From the NCBI GenBank assembly GCA_900542165.1, contig UQMM01000008.1, forward strand, positions 5,282 through 69,281: 64,000 nucleotides of DNA. The letters are read 5' to 3'. The translations under genes and the position numbers were made by a program. The stretch is from an uncultured Collinsella sp. (GTDB lineage: Bacteria > Actinomycetota > Coriobacteriia > Coriobacteriales > Coriobacteriaceae). Positions 35,790 through 43,485 of this stretch are shown here, piece by piece. Position 1 is the stretch's first letter. Every line of letters begins with the position of its first letter. The notes beneath the pieces are model-generated. The model was not told the origin of the DNA, ran no database searches, and saw only the letters and a program-made list of their open reading frames with translations.

Positions 35790-36551
35790 ATGAGCGTATT
35801 CGAAATTGTGTTTAGTCCGACGGGCGGAACGCGGAAGGTGTCTGGCCTTGTGGCCGGGGCGCTGGACAAGAATACCGTTACCGTCGATTTGACCGATAGC
35901 GGGCTAGATTTCAGCGCTGTGTCGATGACTAAGGACGACGTGGCCGTAATCTCTGCGCCGGCGTATGCCGGTAGAATCCCGGCTGTGGTGGCTGACCGGT
36001 TGGGCATGGTGCGCGGCAACGGGGCTCGGACTGTTTTGGTTTGTGTATACGGAAACCGCGCGTTTGAGGACACGCTTGTAGAGCTGGAGGACGTTGCGAA
36101 GCATGCGGGATTCCGGGTGATCGCGGCAGTTGCGGCCATTGCAGAACATTCCATTGCGCGACAGTTTGCTGCCGGTCGTCCGGATGCGCAGGATGCGGCG
36201 CAGCTTGCTGAGTTTGCTCAGCAAATTCAGCAAAAGCTGTTGGCTGAGGATGCGTCCGAGCCCTCTATCCCCGGCAATCGTCCTTATAAACAAGCTGGAG
36301 GTCACCGCATGGCGCCCGAGGCAACAGAGGATTGCGTCTCCTGCGGTGCATGCGCCGCGGCGTGCCCCGTTTGTGCTATCGACAAGGGTGACTCCAAACG
36401 AGCAGCTGGCGAGGCGTGCATCTCCTGCATGCGCTGCATCGCCGTATGTCCGCGAGGTGCTCGCAAGCTTGATTCCAACAAACTATCCGCTGTTTCCCAG
36501 ATGCTGAGCAAGGTTTGCGTCGCGCGGAAGGGATGCGAGCTCTTCATCTAG
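35790..36551 (+). CDS. EFR1-type flavodoxin-ferredoxin fusion protein
   Basis: 253 residues. The N-terminal half is flavodoxin-like: IVFSPTGGTRKVSGL binds the FMN phosphate, and VISAPAYAGRIP and VCVYGNRAFEDTL complete the fold. The C-terminal quarter holds two 4Fe-4S motifs (CVSCGACAAACPVCAID and CISCMRCIAVCP). Such fusions move electrons between flavin and Fe-S partners in anaerobes; the specific partner is unknown. The hydrogenase operon starts 340 bases downstream on the same strand but is separated by palindromic repeats and its own leader. Confidence 0.88.
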   Translation: MSVFEIVFSPTGGTRKVSGLVAGALDKNTVTVDLTDSGLDFSAVSMTKDDVAVISAPAYAGRIPAVVADRLGMVRGNGARTVLVCVYGNRAFEDTLVELEDVAKHAGFRVIAAVAAIAEHSIARQFAAGRPDAQDAAQLAEFAQQIQQKLLAEDASEPSIPGNRPYKQAGGHRMAPEATEDCVSCGACAAACPVCAIDKGDSKRAAGEACISCMRCIAVCPRGARKLDSNKLSAVSQMLSKVCVARKGCELFI

Positions 36552-36562
36552 CGCAAGTGAGA

Positions 36563-36595
36563 TTGGTGCAAACAAACCTGGCCCTTTTGCACCAA
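36563..36595. repeat. GGTGCAAA-type palindrome, copy 2
   Basis: Arms TTGGTGCAAA and TTTGCACCAA are exact complements around 13 bases (CAAACCTGGCCCT). It lies 11 bases after the flavodoxin-ferredoxin stop codon and shares GGTGCAAACA with the palindrome at 25570. Confidence 0.7.
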
Positions 36596-36599
36596 AAAC

Positions 36600-36661
36600 G
36601 ATCCGTTTTCCTCCGTTCCCAAGGGATCATGTGATCCGAAGGGGACGGAGGAAAACGGATC
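36600..36661. repeat. Full GATCCGTTTTCC palindrome, family B copy 1
   Basis: About 27-31 bases per arm: GATCCGTTTTCCTCCGTTCC facing its complement, with GGATCA-TGATCC at the centre, so nearly all 62 bases can fold as one hairpin. Confidence 0.88.
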
Positions 36662-36709
36662 AAAAAGGAAAAATAGTAAGGCGCTCTTTTTCACATTGAA
36701 TATTGCAAT

Positions 36710-36752
36710 TTGGTAACGCGTTTTATCAAATATGGCATTTATCTGCGATAAT
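36710..36752 (+). promoter_or_regulatory. Possible promoter and operator of the hydrogenase operon
   Basis: An extended -10 TGCGATAAT (36744-36752) has TATCAA 17 bases upstream. The imperfect 20-base palindrome TTGGTAACGCG...TTATCAA (36710-36729) overlaps the -35. It is loosely like a Rex site, but the match is partial. Confidence 0.35.
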
Positions 36753-36784
36753 GTTCATTTTCACCGCTGATGGTGACATTTCAT

Positions 36785-36880
36785 ACCGCCTGCCGAACTG
36801 CGTGGAGACCTAACAACTTTTTAGGTCAGTGTTGTGCGTGTAGCAATTTCGCCCGGCCTCGCCTCCGGGCTGCCATGTGA
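36785..36880 (+). ncRNA. Structured 5' leader of the hydrogenase operon, candidate Moco-type riboswitch
   Basis: Between the putative promoter and the first gene lies a folded leader: stem GACCTAA/TTAGGTC (36807-36827) and stem GCCCGG/CCGGGC (36851-36870). It ends in GCCTCCGGGCTGCCATGTGA directly before the ribosome binding site GAGAGGGG. From memory, that 3' segment resembles the conserved end of molybdenum/tungsten-cofactor riboswitches, where the ligand-bound fold would mask translation. The 5' part was not matched in detail, so this is a candidate only. Confidence 0.42.
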
Positions 36881-36891
36881 GAGGGGATCTT

Positions 36892-38724
36892 ATGGCTCGA
36901 CTGCACGTAATGGAACGCAGCCACGCTCAGGCCGTCATGGACGACCTGCACGATGCACTCGGACGTCGTCTGGCGGTGAGTTCACTCGCCCCGTGCCCCG
37001 TCGAGTTTACGGCGGCGCTCGTCAACCTGTGCTCCACCCAGAGCTGCGGCAAGTGCACGCCCTGCCGCGTGGGCCTGAGCGCGCTGAGCGACCTGCTCGC
37101 CGATGTGCTCGAGGGCCGCGCCGACGAGTCCACGCTCAACTTGATTGAGCGCACGGCCCGCACCATCTATCTTTCGAGCGATTGCGCCATCGGTTACGAG
37201 GCCGGCGCCATGGCGCTTACGGCTATCCGCGGTTTCCGTGACGATTTTGAGCACCACATCCGCGAGCACTCCTGTGGCTTTGACCGCGAGGCCCGCGTCC
37301 CGTGCGTCTCGGGCTGTCCGGCGCATGTCGACATTCCCGGTTACATTTCGCTCGTCGAGGCCGGCCGCTATGCCGATGCCGTCAAGGTCATCCGCAAGAA
37401 TAACCCGCTGCCGCTCGTTTGCGGCCTGGTGTGCGAGCATCCCTGCGAGATGCATTGCCGCCGTGGCATGGTCGACGACCCCATGAACATCCTCGCCCTC
37501 AAGCGTTTTGCCGTTGAGCACAGTGACCTCAACGACCACAAGCCGCATGTAGTGGACAACACCGGTAAGCGCGTCTCCGTGATCGGCGGCGGCCCGGCTG
37601 GCCTTTCCTGTGCCTACTACCTGGCCGTGATGGGCCACAAGGTGACCATTTTTGAGCAGCGCCACCACTTGGGCGGCATGCTGCGCTACGGCATCCCCAG
37701 CTATCGTCTGCCGCGCGAGCGCCTGCAGGCCGAGATCGACTGGATCTTGAGCGCCGGCATCGACGTTGAGCTCGATCACTCCGTGAACGGCGAGGAGCTC
37801 GCTCGCCTGCGCGACGAGTTCGATGCCGTCTACCTGGCCATCGGTGCCCATAGCGACAAGAAGCTCGGCCTTCCGGGTGAAGAGGCGCCCGGCGTGGAGT
37901 CGGCCGTCAAGATGCTGCGCGCCATCGGAGACGACGAGCTGCCCGACCTGAGCGGCCAGCGCGTGTGCGTCATCGGCGGCGGCAACGTGGCCATGGACGT
38001 GGCGCGCTCTGCCGTGCGCTGCGGTGCCGAAAAGGTGAGCATCGTCTACCGCCGTCGCATCTGCGATATGACGGCCCAGGACGCCGAGATTGCCGGCGCC
38101 CAGGCCGAGGGTTGCGAGGTTCTGGAGCTCACGGCGCCGCTCGCCATCGAGACGGGCGAAGATGGTCGCGTGAGCGGCCTGCGCGTGCAACCGCAGATTA
38201 TCGGCGAGCCCCGCCGCGGTCGTCCGGCTCCGCGTGCCGCCGCTACGCCCGAGCGCGTCATCCCCTGCGAGCGCGTGTTTGTCGCCATTGGCCAGGACAT
38301 CGATTCCAAGCCGTTTGAGGACATGGGCATCGCCTGCAAGTGGGGTTGCGTGGTCACCGACTCGGACGGTGCCGTGCCCAACTTCGATGGCCTCTTTAGC
38401 GGCGGCGACTGCCAGACCGGCCCCGCCACCGTCATCCGTGCCATCAACGCCGGCCGCGTGGCTTCGGCAAACATCGACCGCTATCTGGGCTTCGACCACA
38501 AGATCAAGCTCGACGTGGAGCTGCCGACCGTTCAGTTTAAGGGCAAGCACGAGTGCGGCCGCTGCGAGCTGGGCGAGCGCGAGGCCGGCGAGCGTATTCA
38601 CGATTGGAATCTGGTCGAGCAGGGCCTTACCGAGGAGGAGGCGCGCCAGGAGGCAAGCCGCTGCCTGCGTTGCGACCACTTTGGCTTTGGCGCGTTCCGC
38701 GGAGGGAGGAACCTGGAATGGTAG
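36892..38724 (+). CDS. NuoF C-terminal/GltD-like FAD oxidoreductase
   Basis: 610 residues. The N-terminal 110 residues resemble the C-terminal 4Fe-4S domain of NuoF/HydB (STQSCGKCTPCRVGLSALSDLL). The rest is a GltD/NfnB-like flavoprotein: cluster cysteines in CVSGCPAHVDIP and CGLVCEHPCEMHCRRG, the FAD motif GGGPAGLSCAYYLAV, NAD(P)-binding GGGNVAMDVARSAVRCG, and the FAD-closing GLFSGGDCQTGPATVIRAI. It probably feeds or accepts electrons, possibly by bifurcation, for the hydrogenase encoded next. ATG 36892 has GAGAGGGG; the upstream GTG 36877 is in the leader. Its stop codon overlaps the hydrogenase start by 7 bases. Confidence 0.88.
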   Translation: MARLHVMERSHAQAVMDDLHDALGRRLAVSSLAPCPVEFTAALVNLCSTQSCGKCTPCRVGLSALSDLLADVLEGRADESTLNLIERTARTIYLSSDCAIGYEAGAMALTAIRGFRDDFEHHIREHSCGFDREARVPCVSGCPAHVDIPGYISLVEAGRYADAVKVIRKNNPLPLVCGLVCEHPCEMHCRRGMVDDPMNILALKRFAVEHSDLNDHKPHVVDNTGKRVSVIGGGPAGLSCAYYLAVMGHKVTIFEQRHHLGGMLRYGIPSYRLPRERLQAEIDWILSAGIDVELDHSVNGEELARLRDEFDAVYLAIGAHSDKKLGLPGEEAPGVESAVKMLRAIGDDELPDLSGQRVCVIGGGNVAMDVARSAVRCGAEKVSIVYRRRICDMTAQDAEIAGAQAEGCEVLELTAPLAIETGEDGRVSGLRVQPQIIGEPRRGRPAPRAAATPERVIPCERVFVAIGQDIDSKPFEDMGIACKWGCVVTDSDGAVPNFDGLFSGGDCQTGPATVIRAINAGRVASANIDRYLGFDHKIKLDVELPTVQFKGKHECGRCELGEREAGERIHDWNLVEQGLTEEEARQEASRCLRCDHFGFGAFRGGRNLEW

Positions 38725-40529
38725 AGCTCAACAAAACTACCGTCGGCGACAACAGCGAAAACGGAGCGCACAACATGGTCAGGCTCATTATCGATAACTG
38801 CGAAGTCGTGGTGCCCGAGCACACCACGATCCTGGATGCGGCCAAGTCCGTCGGCATCCAGATTCCCACCCTGTGCTATCTGCGCGATCTGAACGAGATC
38901 GGCGGCTGCCGCGTGTGCGTGGTCGAGGTCGAGGGCTGCGATCAGCTGGTCGCCGCCTGCAACAACTACGTGCTCGACGGCATGGTGGTGCACACCAACA
39001 GCCCCAAGGCCCGCGAGGCTCGCCGCACCAACGTGCAGCTGCTGCTGTCCCAGCACGATTCGCAGTGCACGAGCTGCGTGCGCAGCGGCAACTGCAACCT
39101 ACAGACCATCGCCAACGACCTGGGTATTTTTTATCTGCCGTATCAAAGGCATTTGGCGGGCGAGGGCTGGGATTTCGATTTTCCCATCATCCGCGAAAAC
39201 GACAAGTGCATTAAATGCATGCGCTGTATCAAGGTGTGCGAGAGCGTGCAGGGGCTAGGGATTTGGGACCTGACCAACCGCGCCACGCATACCGCCGTGG
39301 GTACCCGCGGGCGCGCGCCGATCGGCAAGACCGAATGCGTCGCGTGCGGCCAGTGCATAACGCATTGCCCGACGGGCGCACTGCGCGAGCGCGACGATAC
39401 CGAGACCGTGTTCGATGCTCTCGCCGATCCCGACAAGATCGTGCTGGTGCAGATTGCGCCGGCCGTGCGCAGCGCCTGGGGCGAGGAGCTCGGCATATCT
39501 CGCGAGGAGGCTACCGTTGAGCGCTTGGCTTGCGCGCTGCGCCGCGTTGGCTTTGAGTACGTGTTCGATACCGATTTCTCGGCCGACCTCACCATTATGG
39601 AAGAGGGCTCCGAGCTGCTCAAGCGCCTGGGCGAGGCCGCCAAGGGCGAGGGCGACAGCCGCAGCTGGCCCATGTTCACGAGCTGCTGCCCGGGCTGGGT
39701 ACGCTTTGTGAAGGCGCGTTACCCCGAGTTTGTCGACAGCCTGTCCACGTCCAAGTCGCCGCAGCAGATGTTCGGCGCCATCGCCAAGACCTACTACGCC
39801 AAGGTGCTGGGCGTGGAGCCCGAGCGCCTGTTTGTGGTGTCCGTGATGCCGTGCACGGCCAAGAAGGCCGAGTGCGCGCTGCCGAGCATGGTGGGCGAGG
39901 GCGGCACGCCCGATGTGGACGTTGCGCTGACGGTGCGCGAGATGGTGCGCATGGTCCGCGCGAGCCACGTGAGCGTGGATACGCTAGTTGAGGAGCCGCT
40001 CGATACGCCGCTGGGCTTTGGCACGGGTGCGGGTGTGATCTTTGGCGCCACGGGCGGCGTGATGGAGGCCGCCGTGCGCTCGGCCTATTACCTGGTGACG
40101 GGCAAGAACCCCGACGCCGACTTCTTTACCGATGTGCGCGGCCTGGACGGCTGGAAGGAGGCCGTGGCCGATATCGATGGCACCAAGGTGCGCGTCGCCG
40201 TGGCACACGGGCTGGGCAACGCTGCCCGTCTGCTCGACGCGATTCGCGACGGCCGCGTGAGCTATGACTTCGTTGAGGTTATGGCGTGCCCGGGCGGCTG
40301 CGTCGGTGGCGGCGGTCAGCCCATCCACGACGGCTGCGAGCTGGCAGCCGAGCGTGGCCAGGTGCTCTGGGGCCTGGATGCCGCTGCGGACATTCGTTTC
40401 TCGCACGAGAATCCCGATGTCCAGGCGTGCTACCGCGAGTTCTTGGGCGAGCCGCTCTCGTCGCTGGCTGAGGATCTGCTGCATACCGACCATCACGCAT
40501 GGACGATGCCTAACGAGGGGACGTGCTAG
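38718..40529 (+). CDS. hydA: [FeFe] hydrogenase catalytic subunit
   Basis: 603 residues. Order of domains: N-terminal 2Fe-2S (CYLRDLNEIGGCRVCVVEV), a His/Cys 4Fe-4S segment (HDSQCTSCVRSGNC), two 4Fe-4S clusters (CIKCMRCIKVCESVQG and CVACGQCITHCPTGAL), then the H-cluster domain. The three H-cluster signatures are intact: TSCCPGW (Cys323), MPCTAKK (Cys379) and MACPGGCVGGGGQP (Cys524 and Cys528). It makes or uses H2 with electrons from ferredoxin and/or NADH. GGAGGGAGG lies before ATG 38718. The HydEFG maturases are not in the window. The symbol is used in the family sense. Confidence 0.96.
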   Translation: MVELNKTTVGDNSENGAHNMVRLIIDNCEVVVPEHTTILDAAKSVGIQIPTLCYLRDLNEIGGCRVCVVEVEGCDQLVAACNNYVLDGMVVHTNSPKAREARRTNVQLLLSQHDSQCTSCVRSGNCNLQTIANDLGIFYLPYQRHLAGEGWDFDFPIIRENDKCIKCMRCIKVCESVQGLGIWDLTNRATHTAVGTRGRAPIGKTECVACGQCITHCPTGALRERDDTETVFDALADPDKIVLVQIAPAVRSAWGEELGISREEATVERLACALRRVGFEYVFDTDFSADLTIMEEGSELLKRLGEAAKGEGDSRSWPMFTSCCPGWVRFVKARYPEFVDSLSTSKSPQQMFGAIAKTYYAKVLGVEPERLFVVSVMPCTAKKAECALPSMVGEGGTPDVDVALTVREMVRMVRASHVSVDTLVEEPLDTPLGFGTGAGVIFGATGGVMEAAVRSAYYLVTGKNPDADFFTDVRGLDGWKEAVADIDGTKVRVAVAHGLGNAARLLDAIRDGRVSYDFVEVMACPGGCVGGGGQPIHDGCELAAERGQVLWGLDAAADIRFSHENPDVQACYREFLGEPLSSLAEDLLHTDHHAWTMPNEGTC

Positions 40530-40531
40530 CG

Positions 40532-41587
40532 ATGCGCGCGTTTGATTTTGAGCTGTCGCGCCGGGGGTTTGCCTCGGCGCTTGCCGCGGGTGCGCTGTCG
40601 CTTGCACTCGCGGGCTGTGGCGGCGGGGCTGCCGGTGCCGGGTCCGCCGCGGGCTCGGCTGCCACGGACGGCGCCGGTGCTGCTGCAGAGCCGGTCGAGG
40701 TGCGCGTCGCCTCGCTCAAGGGGCCGACCTCGATTGGTCTGGTGCAGTTTATGGACCGGGCAGCCGATGGCGAGACGGACAATGAGTTCGACTTTGCGAT
40801 CAATACTGCCGCCGATGAGATTGTGCCCAAGGTCATTCAGGACGATATCGATATCGCCCTGGTGCCCGCCAACGTGGCGAGCGTACTCTACAACAAGACT
40901 GAGGGTGCGGTGCAGGTCATCGACATCAACACGCTGGGCGTGCTGAACGTGGTGACGGGTAACGCGGACGTTACTTCGTTTGGCGATCTGGCGGGCCATA
41001 CTGTCTATATGACGGGCAAGGGCACCACGCCGGAGTACGTCATGAACTACCTGTTGGAGCGCGCGGGCCTGACCGGCCAAGTGGCGCTTGAGTTTAAGAG
41101 CGAGCCCACCGAGGTGCTCTCGGTGCTGCTTGCCGATCCGTCTGCCGTGGGCGTGCTGCCCGAGCCGTTCAAGACCGCTGCCATCGCAAAGAGCGAAGGC
41201 AAGCTGTCGGCGCCGGTGAGTCTGACCGATGTGTGGGATGAGCTGGCGGGCGACACGGGCTCCCGTTTGCTGACGGGCGTGACCGTGGTGCGTCGGGCCT
41301 TTGCCGAGGAGCATCCCGAGGCCGTGGCGGAATTCCTGAGCTGCCATGCTGCGAGCGTTGAGGACGTGAACGCGGTGCCGGCGGACTGGGCTCAGGCCGT
41401 GGTCGATGCGGGTATCGTGGATAACGCCGCGATTGCCGAAAAGGCGATTCCCGGGTGCATGCTCGTGTGCCAGACGGGGAGGGATATGAAGGCGGCGCTC
41501 GGTGGGTACCTGCAGGTGCTGGCCGATGCGGACGCGAGCGCCGTGGGCGGCAAGCTCCCGGCTGACGATTTCTACTACATGGAGTAG
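40532..41587 (+). CDS. ABC transporter substrate-binding lipoprotein
   Basis: 351 residues. The N-terminus has a twin-arginine-like SRRGFASALAAG followed by a lipobox LAGC, so it is an exported lipoprotein anchored outside the membrane. The body resembles the NMT1/SsuA-type binding proteins (VRVASLKGPTSIGLVQFM, VYMTGKGTTPEYVMNYLLERAGL). Its start follows the hydrogenase stop codon by 2 bases (ATG 40532; an in-frame GTG at 40523 overlaps hydA). The permease-ATPase follows after 3 bases. The substrate is unknown; operon position suggests something needed by the hydrogenase branch, which is inference. Confidence 0.88.
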   Translation: MRAFDFELSRRGFASALAAGALSLALAGCGGGAAGAGSAAGSAATDGAGAAAEPVEVRVASLKGPTSIGLVQFMDRAADGETDNEFDFAINTAADEIVPKVIQDDIDIALVPANVASVLYNKTEGAVQVIDINTLGVLNVVTGNADVTSFGDLAGHTVYMTGKGTTPEYVMNYLLERAGLTGQVALEFKSEPTEVLSVLLADPSAVGVLPEPFKTAAIAKSEGKLSAPVSLTDVWDELAGDTGSRLLTGVTVVRRAFAEEHPEAVAEFLSCHAASVEDVNAVPADWAQAVVDAGIVDNAAIAEKAIPGCMLVCQTGRDMKAALGGYLQVLADADASAVGGKLPADDFYYME

Positions 41588-41590
41588 CCC

Positions 41591-42967
41591 GTGCGTGCGT
41601 TTGCTCGACAAATGGCAGAGCGTATGAAGGCGGTGGCGGCAGCAGGTGCCGTTGCCGCCTTTTGGCTTGCCGTGTGGGTGCTGGTGGCGGGTCTCGTGGC
41701 GCAGCCGTTGATTTTGCCGGGGCCGGGCGCTGTCGTGGTGGCGTTGCTACGACTGGTATGCGATGCCGGCACATGGGCGATTCTGGCAGGCTCGGGTGCG
41801 CGTATCTTGGGCGGGCTGGCGCTTGCCGCGGTGTGCGGCGTCGTGATGGCGGGAGCCTCGGTGCGGTCGCTGACGTTTGCCCGCTTGGTGGCGCCTGCGC
41901 TTTCGTTTGTTAAGGCGACACCGGTTGCCTGCGTGGTGGTCCTGCTGCTCATTTGGTTGGGGTCGGCGCGCGTGAGCATCGCCGCGGTCTTTTTGATGGC
42001 GCTGCCGGGCGTGTATTTTTCGCTGGTCGAGGGTTTGACGCAGGTTGATCAGTCGCTGGAGCAGATGTTTCATCTGCATGGCGTGCGGGGTTGGCGTCTG
42101 TTTTGCGCCCATACCTGGCGCGAGGTCCTGCCGTTTGTGCTTTCGTGCGCGCGTGCCGTGATCGGCATGAGCTGGAAGGCCGGCGTGGCGGCGGAGCTCA
42201 TCGGCATGGCGACGGGCACCGTGGGCGAGCGCATCTATCAGGCGAAGCTGCTCATCGAGACGGCTGACCTGCTGGCGTGGACCGTGCTGGTCGTGGCGGC
42301 ATCGTGGGCATGCGAGCGCGTGCTGGTGTGGTTGCTGCGGGCTTCGGGGCCCGTGGCGTGGCGAACTGCCGTGCGGGCGCATGGGCATGGACTGCGCGGG
42401 CGTACAGGGGCTGCGAGCGATGGTGCTGCAGCGGAGCTTGCGCTTGCCGTGGGCGATCGCGCGCCTTGGGCGCCGGCGCTCGACGGGCTGGTGCTTCATG
42501 TGCCCGCCGGTGGACGCACCTGTGTGATGGGCGCTTCGGGCGTGGGCAAGTCGACGTTGCTTGCGCTGGCGGCGGGGGAGTGCGCACCGTGCTCCATGGT
42601 GTTTCAGGATGTGCGCCTGGTCGAGGACGCTTCTGCCTTGGATAATGTGCTGGTGTGCGCCGACGCGCGCGTGGATGCCTCGAGTGCCGCAGCCCTGTTG
42701 CGCCTGCTGGTACCGGGGATCGATGTGCATGCACGCGTGGCTGAGCTCTCGGGTGGGCAGCGTCGTCGCGTCGAGATTGCCCGAGCCCTGCTGTGCCCGG
42801 GCGGCGCAGTGATTCTGGACGAGCCCTTTACCGGTCTAGACATCGCTGCGCGCGACGCATGCGCCGAGGTCGTGCTCGACTTGCTCGACGGCCGCATGCT
42901 GTTGCTTGCCACGCACGATGCCGCTGACGCTCGGGCCCTCGATATCTCGGATATCATCACGCTCTAA
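41591..42967 (+). CDS. ABC transporter permease-ATPase fusion
   Basis: 458 residues joining two normally separate proteins. Residues 1-255 are an SsuC/TauC-type permease with about six membrane segments and the coupling EAA-like loop (WREVLPFVLSCARAVIGMSWKAGVAAELIG). Residues about 280-458 are an SsuB-type ATPase: Walker A MGASGVGKST (near 314), Q-loop VFQD, signature LSGGQRRRVEIARALL, Walker B AVILDEPFTGLD, H-loop LLATHD. The ATPase is compact: only 19 residues separate the Walker A Lys from the Q-loop Gln, about 20 fewer than usual. GTG 41591 lies 3 bases after the binding-protein gene. Confidence 0.9.
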   Translation: MRAFARQMAERMKAVAAAGAVAAFWLAVWVLVAGLVAQPLILPGPGAVVVALLRLVCDAGTWAILAGSGARILGGLALAAVCGVVMAGASVRSLTFARLVAPALSFVKATPVACVVVLLLIWLGSARVSIAAVFLMALPGVYFSLVEGLTQVDQSLEQMFHLHGVRGWRLFCAHTWREVLPFVLSCARAVIGMSWKAGVAAELIGMATGTVGERIYQAKLLIETADLLAWTVLVVAASWACERVLVWLLRASGPVAWRTAVRAHGHGLRGRTGAASDGAAAELALAVGDRAPWAPALDGLVLHVPAGGRTCVMGASGVGKSTLLALAAGECAPCSMVFQDVRLVEDASALDNVLVCADARVDASSAAALLRLLVPGIDVHARVAELSGGQRRRVEIARALLCPGGAVILDEPFTGLDIAARDACAEVVLDLLDGRMLLLATHDAADARALDISDIITL

Positions 42968-42999
42968 AAGCCATTTCAGGCGCTAACTCAACAATAAAA

Positions 43000-43029
43000 T
43001 GATTCGTTTTCTTCTGTCTCCATGGGGTC
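43000..43029. repeat. Decayed half-copy of the GATCCGTTTTCC family
   Basis: TGATTCGTTTTCTTCTGTCT followed by CCATGGGGTC resembles the family B arm with about seven changes. It lies just before the palindrome at 43052. Confidence 0.45.
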
Positions 43030-43051
43030 GGGTATGGTATTCTATCTACGG

Positions 43052-43080
43052 GGTAATACTTAGGATTACCAAGTAATACC
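43052..43080. promoter_or_regulatory. Palindromic operator candidate upstream of the antitoxin gene
   Basis: GGTAATACTT and AAGTAATACC form an inverted repeat (9 of 10) separated by 9 bases, about 115 bases before the antitoxin start codon. RelB/DinJ-type antitoxins bind such palindromes to control themselves. Confidence 0.5.
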
Positions 43081-43193
43081 AACGCCGTAGAACAAACTCC
43101 AGATGCGGGCCAATCGGGTTGCCTTCACAGCCCGTCGCCCAGCCGCGTGGCCCGCATCCATCCGCACCACCGTCGTTTCAAGAAGGAAGCGCC

Positions 43194-43397
43194 ATGGCAG
43201 AACACATGACCCCGGTTGTCGCGAAGGTTTTGCCCGAGGAAAAGGCGGCCTTCGCGGCGGCAACCCAGCTCGTGGGCACCACACCGTCCAACGCCATCCG
43301 CATGTTCATCGCCGCTTTCAATCGCTGCGGCACCTTCCCGTTCGACATCTCGCCGAGTGGGGCTTTTGGCGCTGCGCCCGATTCTCATCAACAATGA
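43194..43397 (+). CDS. RelB/DinJ-type antitoxin, no toxin partner beside it
   Basis: 67 residues. The N-terminus MTPVVAKVLPEEKAAFAAATQLVGTTPSNAIRMFI is a ribbon-helix-helix of the RelB/DinJ antitoxin family, followed by FNRCGTFPFDI, the usual toxin-contacting start. The C-terminal part is short, and no YafQ/RelE-type toxin gene follows; a palindromic repeat starts 13 bases after the stop codon. AAGGAAG precedes ATG 43194. It may be a solitary regulator, the remnant of a toxin-antitoxin pair, or able to act on a toxin encoded elsewhere. Confidence 0.78.
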   Translation: MAEHMTPVVAKVLPEEKAAFAAATQLVGTTPSNAIRMFIAAFNRCGTFPFDISPSGAFGAAPDSHQQ

Positions 43398-43410
43398 CTG
43401 TCCCAAACTG

Positions 43411-43468
43411 CCGGCACTTGGGGACGTTCCTTTTCAGCCGGCAGTTAAGGAACGTCCCTAAGTGCCGG
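43411..43468. repeat. 58-nt palindrome between antitoxin and CPBP genes
   Basis: Arms of 22 bases, CCGGCACTT..GGGACGTTCCTT and its complement with one mismatch. A competing inner pairing (AACTGCCGG with CCGGCAGTT) is also possible, so two folds exist. Confidence 0.8.
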
Positions 43469-43485
43469 GTTTTGAGGAGGTTGGC

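Noticed and set aside
43411..43468. Toxin gene after the antitoxin
   Set aside because: No frame of suitable length follows the antitoxin; the space is a palindrome and then the CPBP protease gene.
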